Positions 1 through 6,921 of a DNA stretch of 12,976 nucleotides are shown in pieces; within the stretch, counting starts at the first letter, position 1, and every line of letters starts with the position of its first letter. The notes under the pieces are model-generated. The model searched no databases. It saw nothing but the letters and a program-made list of their open reading frames with translations, and was not told the origin of the DNA. This DNA comes from Clostridiales bacterium (lineage in GTDB: Bacteria; Bacillota; Clostridia; Oscillospirales; QAMX01). The translations under genes and the position numbers were made by a program. The stretch covers positions 1-12,976 of the forward strand of contig JAAZBA010000320.1 of NCBI GenBank assembly GCA_012514045.1, read 5' to 3'.

Positions 1-1
1 C

Positions 2-169
2 GACGGTGACGAGTTTGTGCGCTGCTGCGACGATGCATTGGCGGAAACGGGCTTTGAGCTCAGGGAAAAAAGAGTTCGCTATGCCCAGGCTGCCTCATGG
101 GATTCAAGAGTTGAACAGATGGAGAGCATACTCAGAGAGAACAAAATTTTTGAAAATTATGAGGAATAA
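2..169 (+). CDS. Probable glycosyltransferase, C-terminal fragment (5' end outside window)
   Basis: An open frame enters from the left edge and ends at TAA 167-169, leaving 55 codons. The visible tail contains a Phe-Val/Cys-Cys/Ala-Leu helix pattern followed by an Arg-Tyr-Ala...SWDSRVEQM segment and a short charged helix. This 'Ala...Trp-Asp-x-Arg-Val' ending is typical of GT-B (glycosyltransferase group 1/4) proteins, where it forms the last helix before the C-terminus. The donor and acceptor cannot be told from the fragment. The next gene starts 2 bp after the stop, and its ribosome binding site (GAGGAA, 161-166) lies inside this gene's last codons, so the two are probably cotranscribed and coupled. 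The family call rests on a short stretch. The coding status and frame are more secure than the function. Confidence 0.6.
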   Translation, partial: DGDEFVRCCDDALAETGFELREKRVRYAQAASWDSRVEQMESILRENKIFENYEE

Positions 170-171
170 TC

Positions 172-1692
172 ATGTTTCGTATAGTATCTGCCGAATACGC
201 CGTAAGTCATATAAAGGACGGTGACTGCATCGGTATCAACGCTTTTCTGTCACTTGCCAACCCCGGAGCGCTTCATGATGCTATTTCCAATCGTGTTGAA
301 GCCACAGGCCATCCGTCAAACCTGACTCTGTTCGGAAGCTCCGGTTTCGGCGCCTGGGACGAAAGCATGTTTGCCGACAGATACGCTGCCTTAGGAGCCG
401 TGTCGAAGGTCATCGCAAGCCACTTTGCCTCAATGCCGGTAATAACGAGGCTTGCGGTGGAAAATAAAATCGAGGTCTATAATTTGCCTCTGGGGGTACT
501 GTCCCATTGCTTGCGTGCAGCGGCGGGAGGAGAGAAGGGGCTTCTGTCCCGTGTTGGAAGAAATATCTTCGTGGATCCACGAATCGACGGACCTGGGGTT
601 AACAGCATATCCAGAGAGGAGCTTGTAACCGTGACACAAGTGGCGGGTGAAGAGTACCTCTACTACAAAACCCCCGCAATCGACGTAGCGCTTATCAAGG
701 GCACCACTGTGGACCCTAACGGCAACATAACATTTGAAAAAGAATGCCTAACCGTTGACGCCTTGGCGCTCGCGCAAGCCACAAAAGCCAACGGAGGCAT
801 AGTGATCGTACAGGTCGAGGGGGTGAGTCATGTGTTCGCCCGACCGAGAAACGTAATTGTGCCGGGGATTTTAGTGGACTACGTTGTGGTGGTGGAGGAT
901 CAGAAGCAGCTTTTGCATACGGACTACAACCCCACCCTTTCCGGTGATATTCATGTGCCTCCCAGCCATATGGATTACTGGCTCAGCAGAATGAAACTGT
1001 CGGGCAAGAGGGGCGAAAAGGAAACGGATCCCGCCCATCTGCTTATCGGTGAGAGAGCTTCAAAGGAGCTCAAGCCCGGTCAGGTGGTAAATCTGGGCAT
1101 AGGCATCCCAGAAGTGGTAGCCCAGTGCGCATCCCGGGCAGGAAAGTTAAATGAAATGACTCTTACCGTGGAATCCGGCGGTGTGGGAGGTCTTCCCGCT
1201 CCCGGTATAGCCTTTGGCGCTACTATAGGCGCGGATTTTATTTCCGACACCTCCCAGCAGTTTGACATGTACAACGGCGGAGGTCTTGATATATGCTTTA
1301 TGGGAGGTCTTGAAATAGACCGCTATGGCAATGTCAACGCCCATAAACTGAAAGGCAAGTTTGTAGGCATCGGAGGTTTCGCGAATATCACCTACGCCAC
1401 AAAAACCGTGGTGTTCTGCGTAACTTTCAACACCAAAGGACTGAAGGTGCACACGGAGGACGGCAAACTTGTAATCGACAGCGAGGGCAGTATAAGCAAA
1501 TTCAAAAGGGAAATCGAAGCCATCAGTTTTTCTGCGAAAAACGCTCTGGAAACAGGCCAAAACGTGCTCTACGTAACGGAACGCTGTGTGTTCAAGCTGA
1601 CGGAAAAGGGTTTAAAGCTGATAGAAATAACCCCCGGCGCAGAATTGCAGAGGGATATTCTGTCAAGACTTGATTTCGTACCGGAGCTTTGA
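172..1692 (+). CDS. Fused acyl-CoA:carboxylate CoA-transferase (propionate/3-oxoacid CoA-transferase type)
   Basis: The protein has 506 aa, near the 510-530 aa usual for single-chain class I CoA-transferases of the Pct/YdiF type, in which the alpha and beta halves are fused. The alpha half covers roughly residues 1-270. The beta half (about 288-500) carries the NLGIGIP signature (307-313) and the TVESGGVGG motif, in which Glu334 is the expected catalytic residue forming the glutamyl-CoA thioester. A GGG-LD-CFMGGLE-D-YGN block (369-387) is also family-typical. Such enzymes move CoA between short-chain acyl-CoAs and carboxylates (acetate, propionate, lactate, butyrate or acetoacetate) in the cytosol. 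The substrate cannot be read from sequence. ATG 172 is preceded by GAGGAA at 161-166. A link to rhamnose-derived lactate is possible, but the gene sits on the other strand about 5 kb away and seems to belong with the upstream glycosyltransferase. Confidence 0.9.
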   Translation: MFRIVSAEYAVSHIKDGDCIGINAFLSLANPGALHDAISNRVEATGHPSNLTLFGSSGFGAWDESMFADRYAALGAVSKVIASHFASMPVITRLAVENKIEVYNLPLGVLSHCLRAAAGGEKGLLSRVGRNIFVDPRIDGPGVNSISREELVTVTQVAGEEYLYYKTPAIDVALIKGTTVDPNGNITFEKECLTVDALALAQATKANGGIVIVQVEGVSHVFARPRNVIVPGILVDYVVVVEDQKQLLHTDYNPTLSGDIHVPPSHMDYWLSRMKLSGKRGEKETDPAHLLIGERASKELKPGQVVNLGIGIPEVVAQCASRAGKLNEMTLTVESGGVGGLPAPGIAFGATIGADFISDTSQQFDMYNGGGLDICFMGGLEIDRYGNVNAHKLKGKFVGIGGFANITYATKTVVFCVTFNTKGLKVHTEDGKLVIDSEGSISKFKREIEAISFSAKNALETGQNVLYVTERCVFKLTEKGLKLIEITPGAELQRDILSRLDFVPEL

Positions 1693-1730
1693 AGCTCGAA
1701 AGTTTGAAAGCTTCCAAGCTTCTAAGCTTT
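1683..1730 (+). repeat. Degenerate tandem octamer array, consensus nAAGCTTn
   Basis: Read in steps of 8 from 1683, the sequence gives GGAGCTTT, GAAGCTCG, AAAGTTTG, AAAGCTTC, CAAGCTTC and TAAGCTTT. The first unit overlaps the last codons and stop of the CoA-transferase gene; the rest lie in the gap before the glycosidase-like gene. AAGCTT recurs exactly every 8 bp at 1708, 1716 and 1724. Because AAGCTT is self-complementary, several alternative hairpins are possible, for example GAGCTT/AAGCTC at 1684-1697. There is no following T-run, so I do not call it a terminator. A TTGAAA (1704-1709) and a TAAAAT (1730-1735) lie in and just after the array, but their 20-bp spacing is too long for a good sigma-A promoter. 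Confidence 0.6.
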
Positions 1731-1762
1731 AAAATAACATCAAGCAAAAAGGAGAAATACGG

Positions 1763-4417
1763 ATGAAAAACATCAAAGTACTGTGGAACAACGGCAAAAA
1801 CAAAGGAGCTGTAGCGGCAAGCTACTGCAGTGATGTATCTCCGAAGAGCTTTAATACAGATTGTCTCGTAATAACCCTTGAGGGAGAGTCACTGCAATAC
1901 GGAGCCAAATCTACCATCGTAAACATATGGGCTGAGCGTGACCCCTTCAGCTTCCTTGCCCGTGACGTAAACAAGCTCAGTCCCATATATATCCCGGAGT
2001 TTGAGGTTGTGGTGACAGAGGGTGAGGACAAGAGAGACTATGCCTCTATTGTTACCGCCATAAAGGCAGGCGCAGGCAAGACAAAGAAGGCTATAACCGA
2101 AGAGGAACCGGAATTCTCATATAAAAGGGCAGCCGCAGAAACCCGCGACCTGCCGGGCCCCGCATGGTTGGGTATCTCGAAGGACATGCGCTTCTTTGAG
2201 GTTGGACTTCGCACGAAAGCCTGCGGTAACGACGCCGAGACATACGACTATATAAAGCCCCGTTTCTTTACATCAACATGGACAAGAGATAATGATCCTG
2301 ATCTTTATGACGGGAGGGAGATGGCTCCCGAGATGAACGGTCGCGAGCTTCGCTACAGCATGATGACAGGTCGCGGTTTAGGTTGCAGACATCAGGTTAC
2401 CCGCTGCCTGGAGGAAGGCTATATGCCTATCCTTAACGCTGTCAACGAGGACGACGGCATCCGCTATACAATGCAGTATTTCGCTACCCAGGAAGTAAAC
2501 CCCCTCAGAGCAGACACAATCAGAGGCACCGACATGTTTGCCGCCGACGCCTTTGGCTGCGGTAATATGCTGACGGGCAAGAGTCGGGAGTACGCCAAAA
2601 GCATACTTGAAAGCGAAATCCTCCGGGAAGAGGAGACGGTCATGTATGTAAGGGTTGTGGCGGAGAACACCACAAAAGCGCCGGCTTACAGCTTTGTGTA
2701 CATGCCAAACCCGGTGCCGGGCAGAGAGTATGACAAGAAAGCCCCGGATATCAGATACAACTCCGAAAAGGGATATGTATATTCTCCTGTAACCGGCAGA
2801 GTTATGTTGATGGCAAAGCTTGAGGGAAATCCTTGTCCCCAGGAGGAGATGGCGGTACTTCTCCAACCGGGAGAGAAGATAAACTACGAGTTCAAGATTC
2901 CCCACCGTCCCATTTCCCCTGAGAGAGCAGAAGCCCTTCAGGCTCAGTGCTACGACTCCAGGCTTAGGGAAGCAAAAGACTTCTGGGCTAACGAGCTTAA
3001 GGATGCGGCGAAGATAAAGCTTCCCGAAAAGCGTATTGAGGAAATGGTAAAAGCCGGACTTCTCCACATAGATGTAGGCTACTTCGGGAAAAACCCGGAC
3101 GGTGCTGTTGTGCCCATCGTGGGTGTATACACCGCCATCGGCTCGGAAAGCTCACCGGGCATCCAATTCCTTGACGCTGTGGGCATGCACAAATTGGCGG
3201 AAAGATCCCTGGACTACTTCGTGAACAAGCAGCACGAAAGCGGTCTAATGATGAACTTCGGCGGCTATATGCTGGAGACAGGCAGCGTGTTGTGGTCTAT
3301 GGGCGAGCACTACAGGATGACAAGGGATGAGGAATGGGTAAAGAGAATTCATGGCAATGTCATCGCTGCCGCTGACTACATCATTCGCTGGAGAGAGGAC
3401 AATCTTGGAGATGAACTCAAGGGCGGCGAAGGCTACGGTATGATACGCGGAAAGGTAGCCGATCCGAACGATATGTTCCATTCCTTCATGCTCAACGCGG
3501 GAGCCTACGGCGGCTTGGCTGGAGCTTCGGAGCTTCTTGAAAACGTTGACCCTGAAAACGCCGCGAGAATCGGAAATATAGCGAAGGAGATGAGGGAGAA
3601 TATAAGAGAATCTCTTAGTCATAACCTTGCGAAATCCCCGGTTCTTCCCGCAGGAGACGGCACATGGTACCGTTCCAACGCTCCTTGGACGGAGTATCCT
3701 GGTCCTGTTGGTATTTACTCCGAGGGCGGAAAGTGGTACTCCCACGCTACATTCACAATACGTGACCTGATAAGCACCTGCTATCTGCTGCTTCAAGGCG
3801 TCGTTGATCCGAAAGAGCCTCTGGGTGCCGAGATAATGAAATACTATTCTGAATACCTCACCATAAACAACACCGCATTTTCCCAGTCCTATTACAGCCC
3901 TCACCCTTACGGCAACATCGTCAGGGGAGAGGTAAAGCCTTATATTAAGGAGTTTTATTCCGGGTTCGCTTCTCTTGCGGACAGAGAGACCTACAGCTTT
4001 TGGGAGCATTACCACCACGCCAGCCAGCATAAGCTCCACGAGGAGACCTGGTTCCTTATGAGAGTGCGTTGGATGCTCGCTCTCGAGGATTATAAGAATA
4101 GCGTTCTCAGACTCTGTGCGGCTGTGCCGAGGGCATGGCTTGAGGACGGCAAAGTGATTGATGTGGATGGCATGGTTACCTACTTCGGCCGCCTCAGCTT
4201 CAAGGTTGAGTCTCTTGTGGGTGTGGGCAGAATAAAGGCACAGGTGAAGTGCGGAAGTGAAAACTTCCCGGCTGTAAAAACACTCAAAATTCGTCTGCCC
4301 CATCCCTGTGAGACCGTGAAGGCGAAATATTCCACCGTCGGGACATACTGCTCTTTGGATGAGACCGTTACAATCGAAAACTTCTCCGGCTGCGCCGAAT
4401 TTGAGCTTGTGTTCTGA
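1763..4417 (+). CDS. Six-hairpin glycosidase-like protein, intracellular, family not recognised
   Basis: The 884-aa protein has no N-terminal signal peptide or membrane segment, so it is expected in the cytosol. The layout suggests a beta-sandwich-rich N-terminal half (about 1-390, with several alternating beta stretches). A helical region follows (about 400-780), with repeated paired helices rich in Trp, Tyr, His and Gly, as in (alpha/alpha)6 toroid glycosidases. A small C-terminal beta domain covers about 785-884. Striking aromatic or acidic segments are STWTRDNDPD (171-180), MLETGSVLWSMGEHY (503-517), GDGTWYRSN (631-639) and FWEHYHHASQHKLHEETW (746-763). I cannot assign catalytic acids. 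The start ATG 1763 has AAGGAG at 1749-1754. Alpha-L-rhamnosidase-like, glucuronidase-like or phosphorylase activity are all possible. The nearby rhamnose genes make a deoxyhexose substrate a guess only. Confidence 0.55.
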   Translation: MKNIKVLWNNGKNKGAVAASYCSDVSPKSFNTDCLVITLEGESLQYGAKSTIVNIWAERDPFSFLARDVNKLSPIYIPEFEVVVTEGEDKRDYASIVTAIKAGAGKTKKAITEEEPEFSYKRAAAETRDLPGPAWLGISKDMRFFEVGLRTKACGNDAETYDYIKPRFFTSTWTRDNDPDLYDGREMAPEMNGRELRYSMMTGRGLGCRHQVTRCLEEGYMPILNAVNEDDGIRYTMQYFATQEVNPLRADTIRGTDMFAADAFGCGNMLTGKSREYAKSILESEILREEETVMYVRVVAENTTKAPAYSFVYMPNPVPGREYDKKAPDIRYNSEKGYVYSPVTGRVMLMAKLEGNPCPQEEMAVLLQPGEKINYEFKIPHRPISPERAEALQAQCYDSRLREAKDFWANELKDAAKIKLPEKRIEEMVKAGLLHIDVGYFGKNPDGAVVPIVGVYTAIGSESSPGIQFLDAVGMHKLAERSLDYFVNKQHESGLMMNFGGYMLETGSVLWSMGEHYRMTRDEEWVKRIHGNVIAAADYIIRWREDNLGDELKGGEGYGMIRGKVADPNDMFHSFMLNAGAYGGLAGASELLENVDPENAARIGNIAKEMRENIRESLSHNLAKSPVLPAGDGTWYRSNAPWTEYPGPVGIYSEGGKWYSHATFTIRDLISTCYLLLQGVVDPKEPLGAEIMKYYSEYLTINNTAFSQSYYSPHPYGNIVRGEVKPYIKEFYSGFASLADRETYSFWEHYHHASQHKLHEETWFLMRVRWMLALEDYKNSVLRLCAAVPRAWLEDGKVIDVDGMVTYFGRLSFKVESLVGVGRIKAQVKCGSENFPAVKTLKIRLPHPCETVKAKYSTVGTYCSLDETVTIENFSGCAEFELVF

Positions 4418-4457
4418 TAAAGGACAATATCGGCGAATAGAGAGTGAAAACTGCAGG

Positions 4458-4486
4458 TTGATATTTACTCTGCGGTTGTGTAAAAT
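4458..4486 (+). promoter_or_regulatory. Candidate upstream sigma-A promoter
   Basis: TTGATA (4458-4463) and TAAAAT (4481-4486) are separated by 17 bp, a good sigma-A-like match. The -35 lies within the loop of the imperfect stem-loop at 4449-4477. It would give a leader of about 215 nt before the aminotransferase ATG. Prediction by eye only. Confidence 0.4.
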
Positions 4487-4594
4487 AATAACAGCGCGGC
4501 GATTCATCAACAAATTGCCGGAAACTGTCATATAATACAGATACGAATAACTGCGTGGGTTTTTACATCAGATCCGTGAGTATTCTAAAGCCTG

Positions 4595-4612
4595 TTACAT
4601 TATAAAATGTAA
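4595..4612. promoter_or_regulatory. 18-bp palindrome, candidate operator
   Basis: TTACATT (4595-4601) and AATGTAA (4606-4612) are perfect inverted arms around ATAA. The palindrome lies 28 bp upstream of the -35 of the stronger promoter candidate, a plausible position for an activator or for a repressor of the upstream promoter. The protein that binds it is unknown. Chance occurrence in AT-rich DNA is possible. Confidence 0.4.
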
Positions 4613-4639
4613 AAATTTTAGAAAAATGCGAAAATGCTA

Positions 4640-4669
4640 TTGAAAAATGTGCGCGGTATCTGTTATAAT
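4640..4669 (+). promoter_or_regulatory. Strong candidate sigma-A promoter with extended -10
   Basis: TTGAAA (4640-4645), an 18-bp spacer and a perfect TATAAT (4664-4669) preceded by TG at 4661-4662, which makes an extended -10. AT-rich DNA with A-tracts lies directly upstream and may act as an UP element. Transcription would begin near 4676, about 30 nt before the aminotransferase start and just ahead of its GAAAGAAGGA ribosome binding site (4691-4700). Confidence 0.7.
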
Positions 4670-4707
4670 ATTGACGACATCAAATATTATGAAAGAAGGA
4701 TTACAAA

Positions 4708-5988
4708 ATGAGCGAAAAACTGGCAATCTATGGCGGCCCAAAGGCCAAGACCACACCAAACTATCCTATGTATCCGGGCGGATTGGAGATAGGTGAAGAA
4801 GAGAAGAAGCAGGTTCTTGAAGCGCTTGACAGAAAGTATCTGTTCCGTTATTACGGACCGGAGAAGTACCCTTCCAAAGTAAGGGAGCTGGAGCAGAAGT
4901 TCGCGGCGAAATTCGGAGCTAAATACGCGCTTGCCACTAGCTCCTGCACAGGCGCTCTCCTCAGCGCCCTCGTAGCCTGCGGCGTAGGCCCCGGTGATGA
5001 GGTTCTTGTATCCGGATATACATTCTTCGCCTCCTGCGCCGTCGTTGTAGGCGCAAAGGCTATACCCGTAATCTGCGATGCCGATGAGACACTTACAGTG
5101 GACCCCGAGGACATCGAAAGAAAGATCAACCCCTGCACAAAGGCTATGGTAATAGTACACATGCGCGGCGTGCCCTGCGACATGAATAAGATTATGGCAA
5201 TTGCCAAGAAGCACAACATCAAGGTTATTGAGGACTGCGCTCAGGCCATCGGCGGCACATATAAGGGCAAGTACCTCGGCACCTTCGGCGACTGCGGCTG
5301 CTTCTCTTTCCAGTATCACAAGACCATCACAGCAGGTGAGGGCGGCATGATCGTATGTAATGACGAGAGAACATACGATCGCTGCATGAGCTACCACGAT
5401 ACAGCTGCCTGCTGGCGTCCCGACCGTTTCGCCGAGCAGCGCTATGAAGGCGAGCTCTTCTGCGGCTCCAACTTCCGTATGAGCGAGCTCACCGGCGCCG
5501 TTATGCTGGCTCAGTTCGATCGTCTTGATGGTCTGCTCGAGCGCATGCGCCGCAACCAAAAGATCATCATCGATGGCATAAAGGACCTTAAGGGCATCAC
5601 CCCGCGTCCAAGACACGATGATGAAGGCGATACAGGTATCTGCGTAATGTTCTACCTTGACAGCAAGGATAAGGTCAATCCCTTTGTTGATGCTCTCAGA
5701 GCTGAAGGCGTTGGCGCCTCCAGCGTTTACAGCGCAGGTATCCCCGACTGGCACATATATCGCCACTGGAAGCATGTAATTGAGAAAAAGACACCTACAA
5801 GCGTCAACTGTCCCTGGGATTGCCCTTACCATAAAGGTCCCGAGGTGGAGTACTCCGAGAACATGTGCCCGAATATGCTTGAGTACCTCAGTCGCGTAGT
5901 AACCCTTGACGTTCCACCGCAGATGAGCGTTGAGGACTGTGAGATGATAGTAAAAGGCATCAGAAAGGTAGCGGAGGTTTTCGCATAA
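4708..5988 (+). CDS. DegT/DnrJ/EryC1/StrS-family PLP aminotransferase
   Basis: The 426-aa fold-type I enzyme is predicted to be PLP-dependent and cytosolic, and to transaminate a keto-sugar or keto-cyclitol (or run the reverse reaction). Visible family features are an N-terminal GG-PKA segment, ATSSCTGAL at about 72-80 for phosphate binding, IEDCAQAIGG with Asp176 contacting the PLP pyridine nitrogen, and FSFQYHKTITAGEGGM with Lys205 as the Schiff-base lysine. SNFRMSELTGA follows at about 253-263. The length is slightly above the usual 360-400 aa, partly because of a Cys-rich C-terminal insert (Cys368, Cys372, His375, Cys387). The protein has 18 cysteines, which is many. The ribosome binding site is GAAAGAAGGA and the promoter lies just upstream. 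The isomerase-like gene follows after 63 bp, suggesting a two-gene unit. The exact substrate is unknown; antibiotic or O-antigen sugar roles are not supported by the neighbours. Confidence 0.9.
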   Translation: MSEKLAIYGGPKAKTTPNYPMYPGGLEIGEEEKKQVLEALDRKYLFRYYGPEKYPSKVRELEQKFAAKFGAKYALATSSCTGALLSALVACGVGPGDEVLVSGYTFFASCAVVVGAKAIPVICDADETLTVDPEDIERKINPCTKAMVIVHMRGVPCDMNKIMAIAKKHNIKVIEDCAQAIGGTYKGKYLGTFGDCGCFSFQYHKTITAGEGGMIVCNDERTYDRCMSYHDTAACWRPDRFAEQRYEGELFCGSNFRMSELTGAVMLAQFDRLDGLLERMRRNQKIIIDGIKDLKGITPRPRHDDEGDTGICVMFYLDSKDKVNPFVDALRAEGVGASSVYSAGIPDWHIYRHWKHVIEKKTPTSVNCPWDCPYHKGPEVEYSENMCPNMLEYLSRVVTLDVPPQMSVEDCEMIVKGIRKVAEVFA

Positions 5989-6001
5989 AGCAAAAAAACA
6001 G

Positions 6002-6023
6002 GGGCGGATTGGAAAGTTCGCCC
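6002..6023. other. Intercistronic hairpin with GGAA tetraloop; possible attenuator or remnant terminator
   Basis: GGGCGGATT (6002-6010) pairs with AGTTCGCCC (6015-6023) over 9 bp, including two G-U pairs, and closes a GGAA (GNRA-type) loop. On the + strand it is followed by an A/T-rich stretch without a clean T-run. Read on the - strand it is followed by a run of seven T (from A 5992-5998), the form of an intrinsic terminator in that direction. It lies between the aminotransferase stop and the GGAGGT site of the next gene, so it could partly terminate, stabilise or process the two-gene message. Confidence 0.5.
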
Positions 6024-6051
6024 TATATAATTTATACTGGAGGTAATAATT

Positions 6052-6819
6052 ATGGCAAAATTTTCTCTTTGTATAGAGGCTGTACTGCCCGAGATCGATT
6101 TTTATGACAGAATAAAGATTGCCGCGGAGCTGGGCTATGACGCCATCGAGTTCTGGGATATCGCCGACAAAGATACAGACAAGATAGGCAAGCTGGCTCA
6201 GGAGAACAATATCCCCATTGCAATCTGCTGCATCAAGAATGCCTGGAACGACCGCTGCAGACTAAGCGAATCTCCGGCTTCTGTCGTTAAGAACGTTTCC
6301 GAGTCCGCCAAAATCGCCAAGTCCATGGGCTGTAAATCACTAATCGGTCTGTCAGGCGACATGAAGGGCTACCACTATGACGAAACACCAACACTCATCG
6401 CCAACCTGAGCCGCTGCGCCGAGGTTCTGAAGAAGGAAGATGTAACTCTTAACGTTGAGGCTCTCAACTCCATCGTAAACCACGCCAACTACTTCCTCGA
6501 CAGCTCTTATGTAGGCTTTAACATCATGAAGAGCGTAGGTTCAAGCCATGTAAAGCTTCTGTATGACTGCTATCACATGCAGATTATGGAAGGCAACTTG
6601 GTACAGAACATCACAAATAACATCGAGTTTATCGGTCATTTCCATTCTGCCGGCGTACCCGGAAGAAACGAGCTTCAGGGCGGCGAGACAAACTACGGCA
6701 AAGTAATCGGCACCATTGATTCCCTCGGTTACGACCGTTTCTTCGGCCTTGAGTACTGGACAAGCTATGATCCCATGAAGTCCCTGAAGGACACGATCGA
6801 TTACGTAAAGAGCCTGTAA
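6052..6819 (+). CDS. Hydroxypyruvate isomerase-like sugar isomerase/epimerase (TIM barrel)
   Basis: The 255-aa protein is of the xylose-isomerase-like TIM-barrel family (AP endonuclease 2 fold), of typical length, with no signal peptide. Motifs match the Hyi/OtnI group: Glu136 in LNVEALN, YDCYHMQIMEGNL with Asp172 and His175, GHFHSAGVPGRNE with His198, GGETNYGKVI with Glu212, and GLEYW with Glu234. Together these form the expected divalent metal site and the paired catalytic glutamates. Hyi interconverts hydroxypyruvate and tartronate semialdehyde, while OtnI and other relatives act on different 2-oxo sugar acids and ketoses, so the substrate is open. GGAGGT at 6039-6044 supports ATG 6052. 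Cotranscription with the preceding aminotransferase is likely, and the unit ends at the terminator about 50 bp downstream. Confidence 0.85.
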   Translation: MAKFSLCIEAVLPEIDFYDRIKIAAELGYDAIEFWDIADKDTDKIGKLAQENNIPIAICCIKNAWNDRCRLSESPASVVKNVSESAKIAKSMGCKSLIGLSGDMKGYHYDETPTLIANLSRCAEVLKKEDVTLNVEALNSIVNHANYFLDSSYVGFNIMKSVGSSHVKLLYDCYHMQIMEGNLVQNITNNIEFIGHFHSAGVPGRNELQGGETNYGKVIGTIDSLGYDRFFGLEYWTSYDPMKSLKDTIDYVKSL

Positions 6820-6869
6820 ATAATATTAACAAGAGCAGCGGAAAATCTTTTCGTTATATAATAAAGAAT

Positions 6870-6908
6870 AAAGCGGACCGAAAGAGAATTTCTCTTTCGG
6901 TCCGCTTT
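6870..6908. terminator. Bidirectional intrinsic terminator between convergent operons
   Basis: A perfect 18-bp inverted repeat (6870-6887 with 6891-6908; GC-rich lower part GCGGACCG, upper part AAAGAGA) closes on a 3-nt loop. It is followed by TTTTT (6906-6910) on the + strand and by TTTATTCTTTAT on the - strand. It lies 50 bp after the isomerase stop and 13 bp after the acetyltransferase stop, so one element can end both converging transcripts. Confidence 0.93.
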
Positions 6909-6921
6909 TTGCGTTATTTTC

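Larger units (their letters stand above)
4418..4707. other. 290-bp intergenic regulatory region upstream of the aminotransferase unit
   Basis: I see no gene here. The first part holds an imperfect stem-loop (4449-4456 pairing with 4470-4477, 13-nt loop, one G-U pair) without a T-run, so it is a poor terminator for the gene upstream. The rest is AT-rich and carries two promoter candidates, a palindrome and three near-copies of GAAAA(A)TG (4621-4628, 4630-4636, 4642-4649). An isolated TATAAT at 4531-4536 has no -35 at proper spacing. Confidence 0.6.

Noticed and set aside
1684..1735. Intrinsic terminator after the CoA-transferase gene
   Set aside because: The AAGCTT repeats can fold into short hairpins, but no T-run follows on the + strand; the sequence after them is AAAATAAC.
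4449..4477. Terminator after the glycosidase-like gene
   Set aside because: The stem is 8 bp with a G-U pair and a 13-nt loop, followed by GTGTAAAAT rather than a T-run.
3245..4531. 428-codon open frame on the - strand
   Set aside because: It lies antisense to the glycosidase-like gene and shows no family resemblance and no ribosome site. The + strand protein has a good ribosome site and coherent composition.
4687..5832. 381-codon open frame on the - strand opposite the aminotransferase
   Set aside because: Its Ala/Val/Cys-rich, low-complexity translation is a mirror of GC-biased codons in the DegT-family gene, whose motifs (Asp176, Lys205) are unmistakable.
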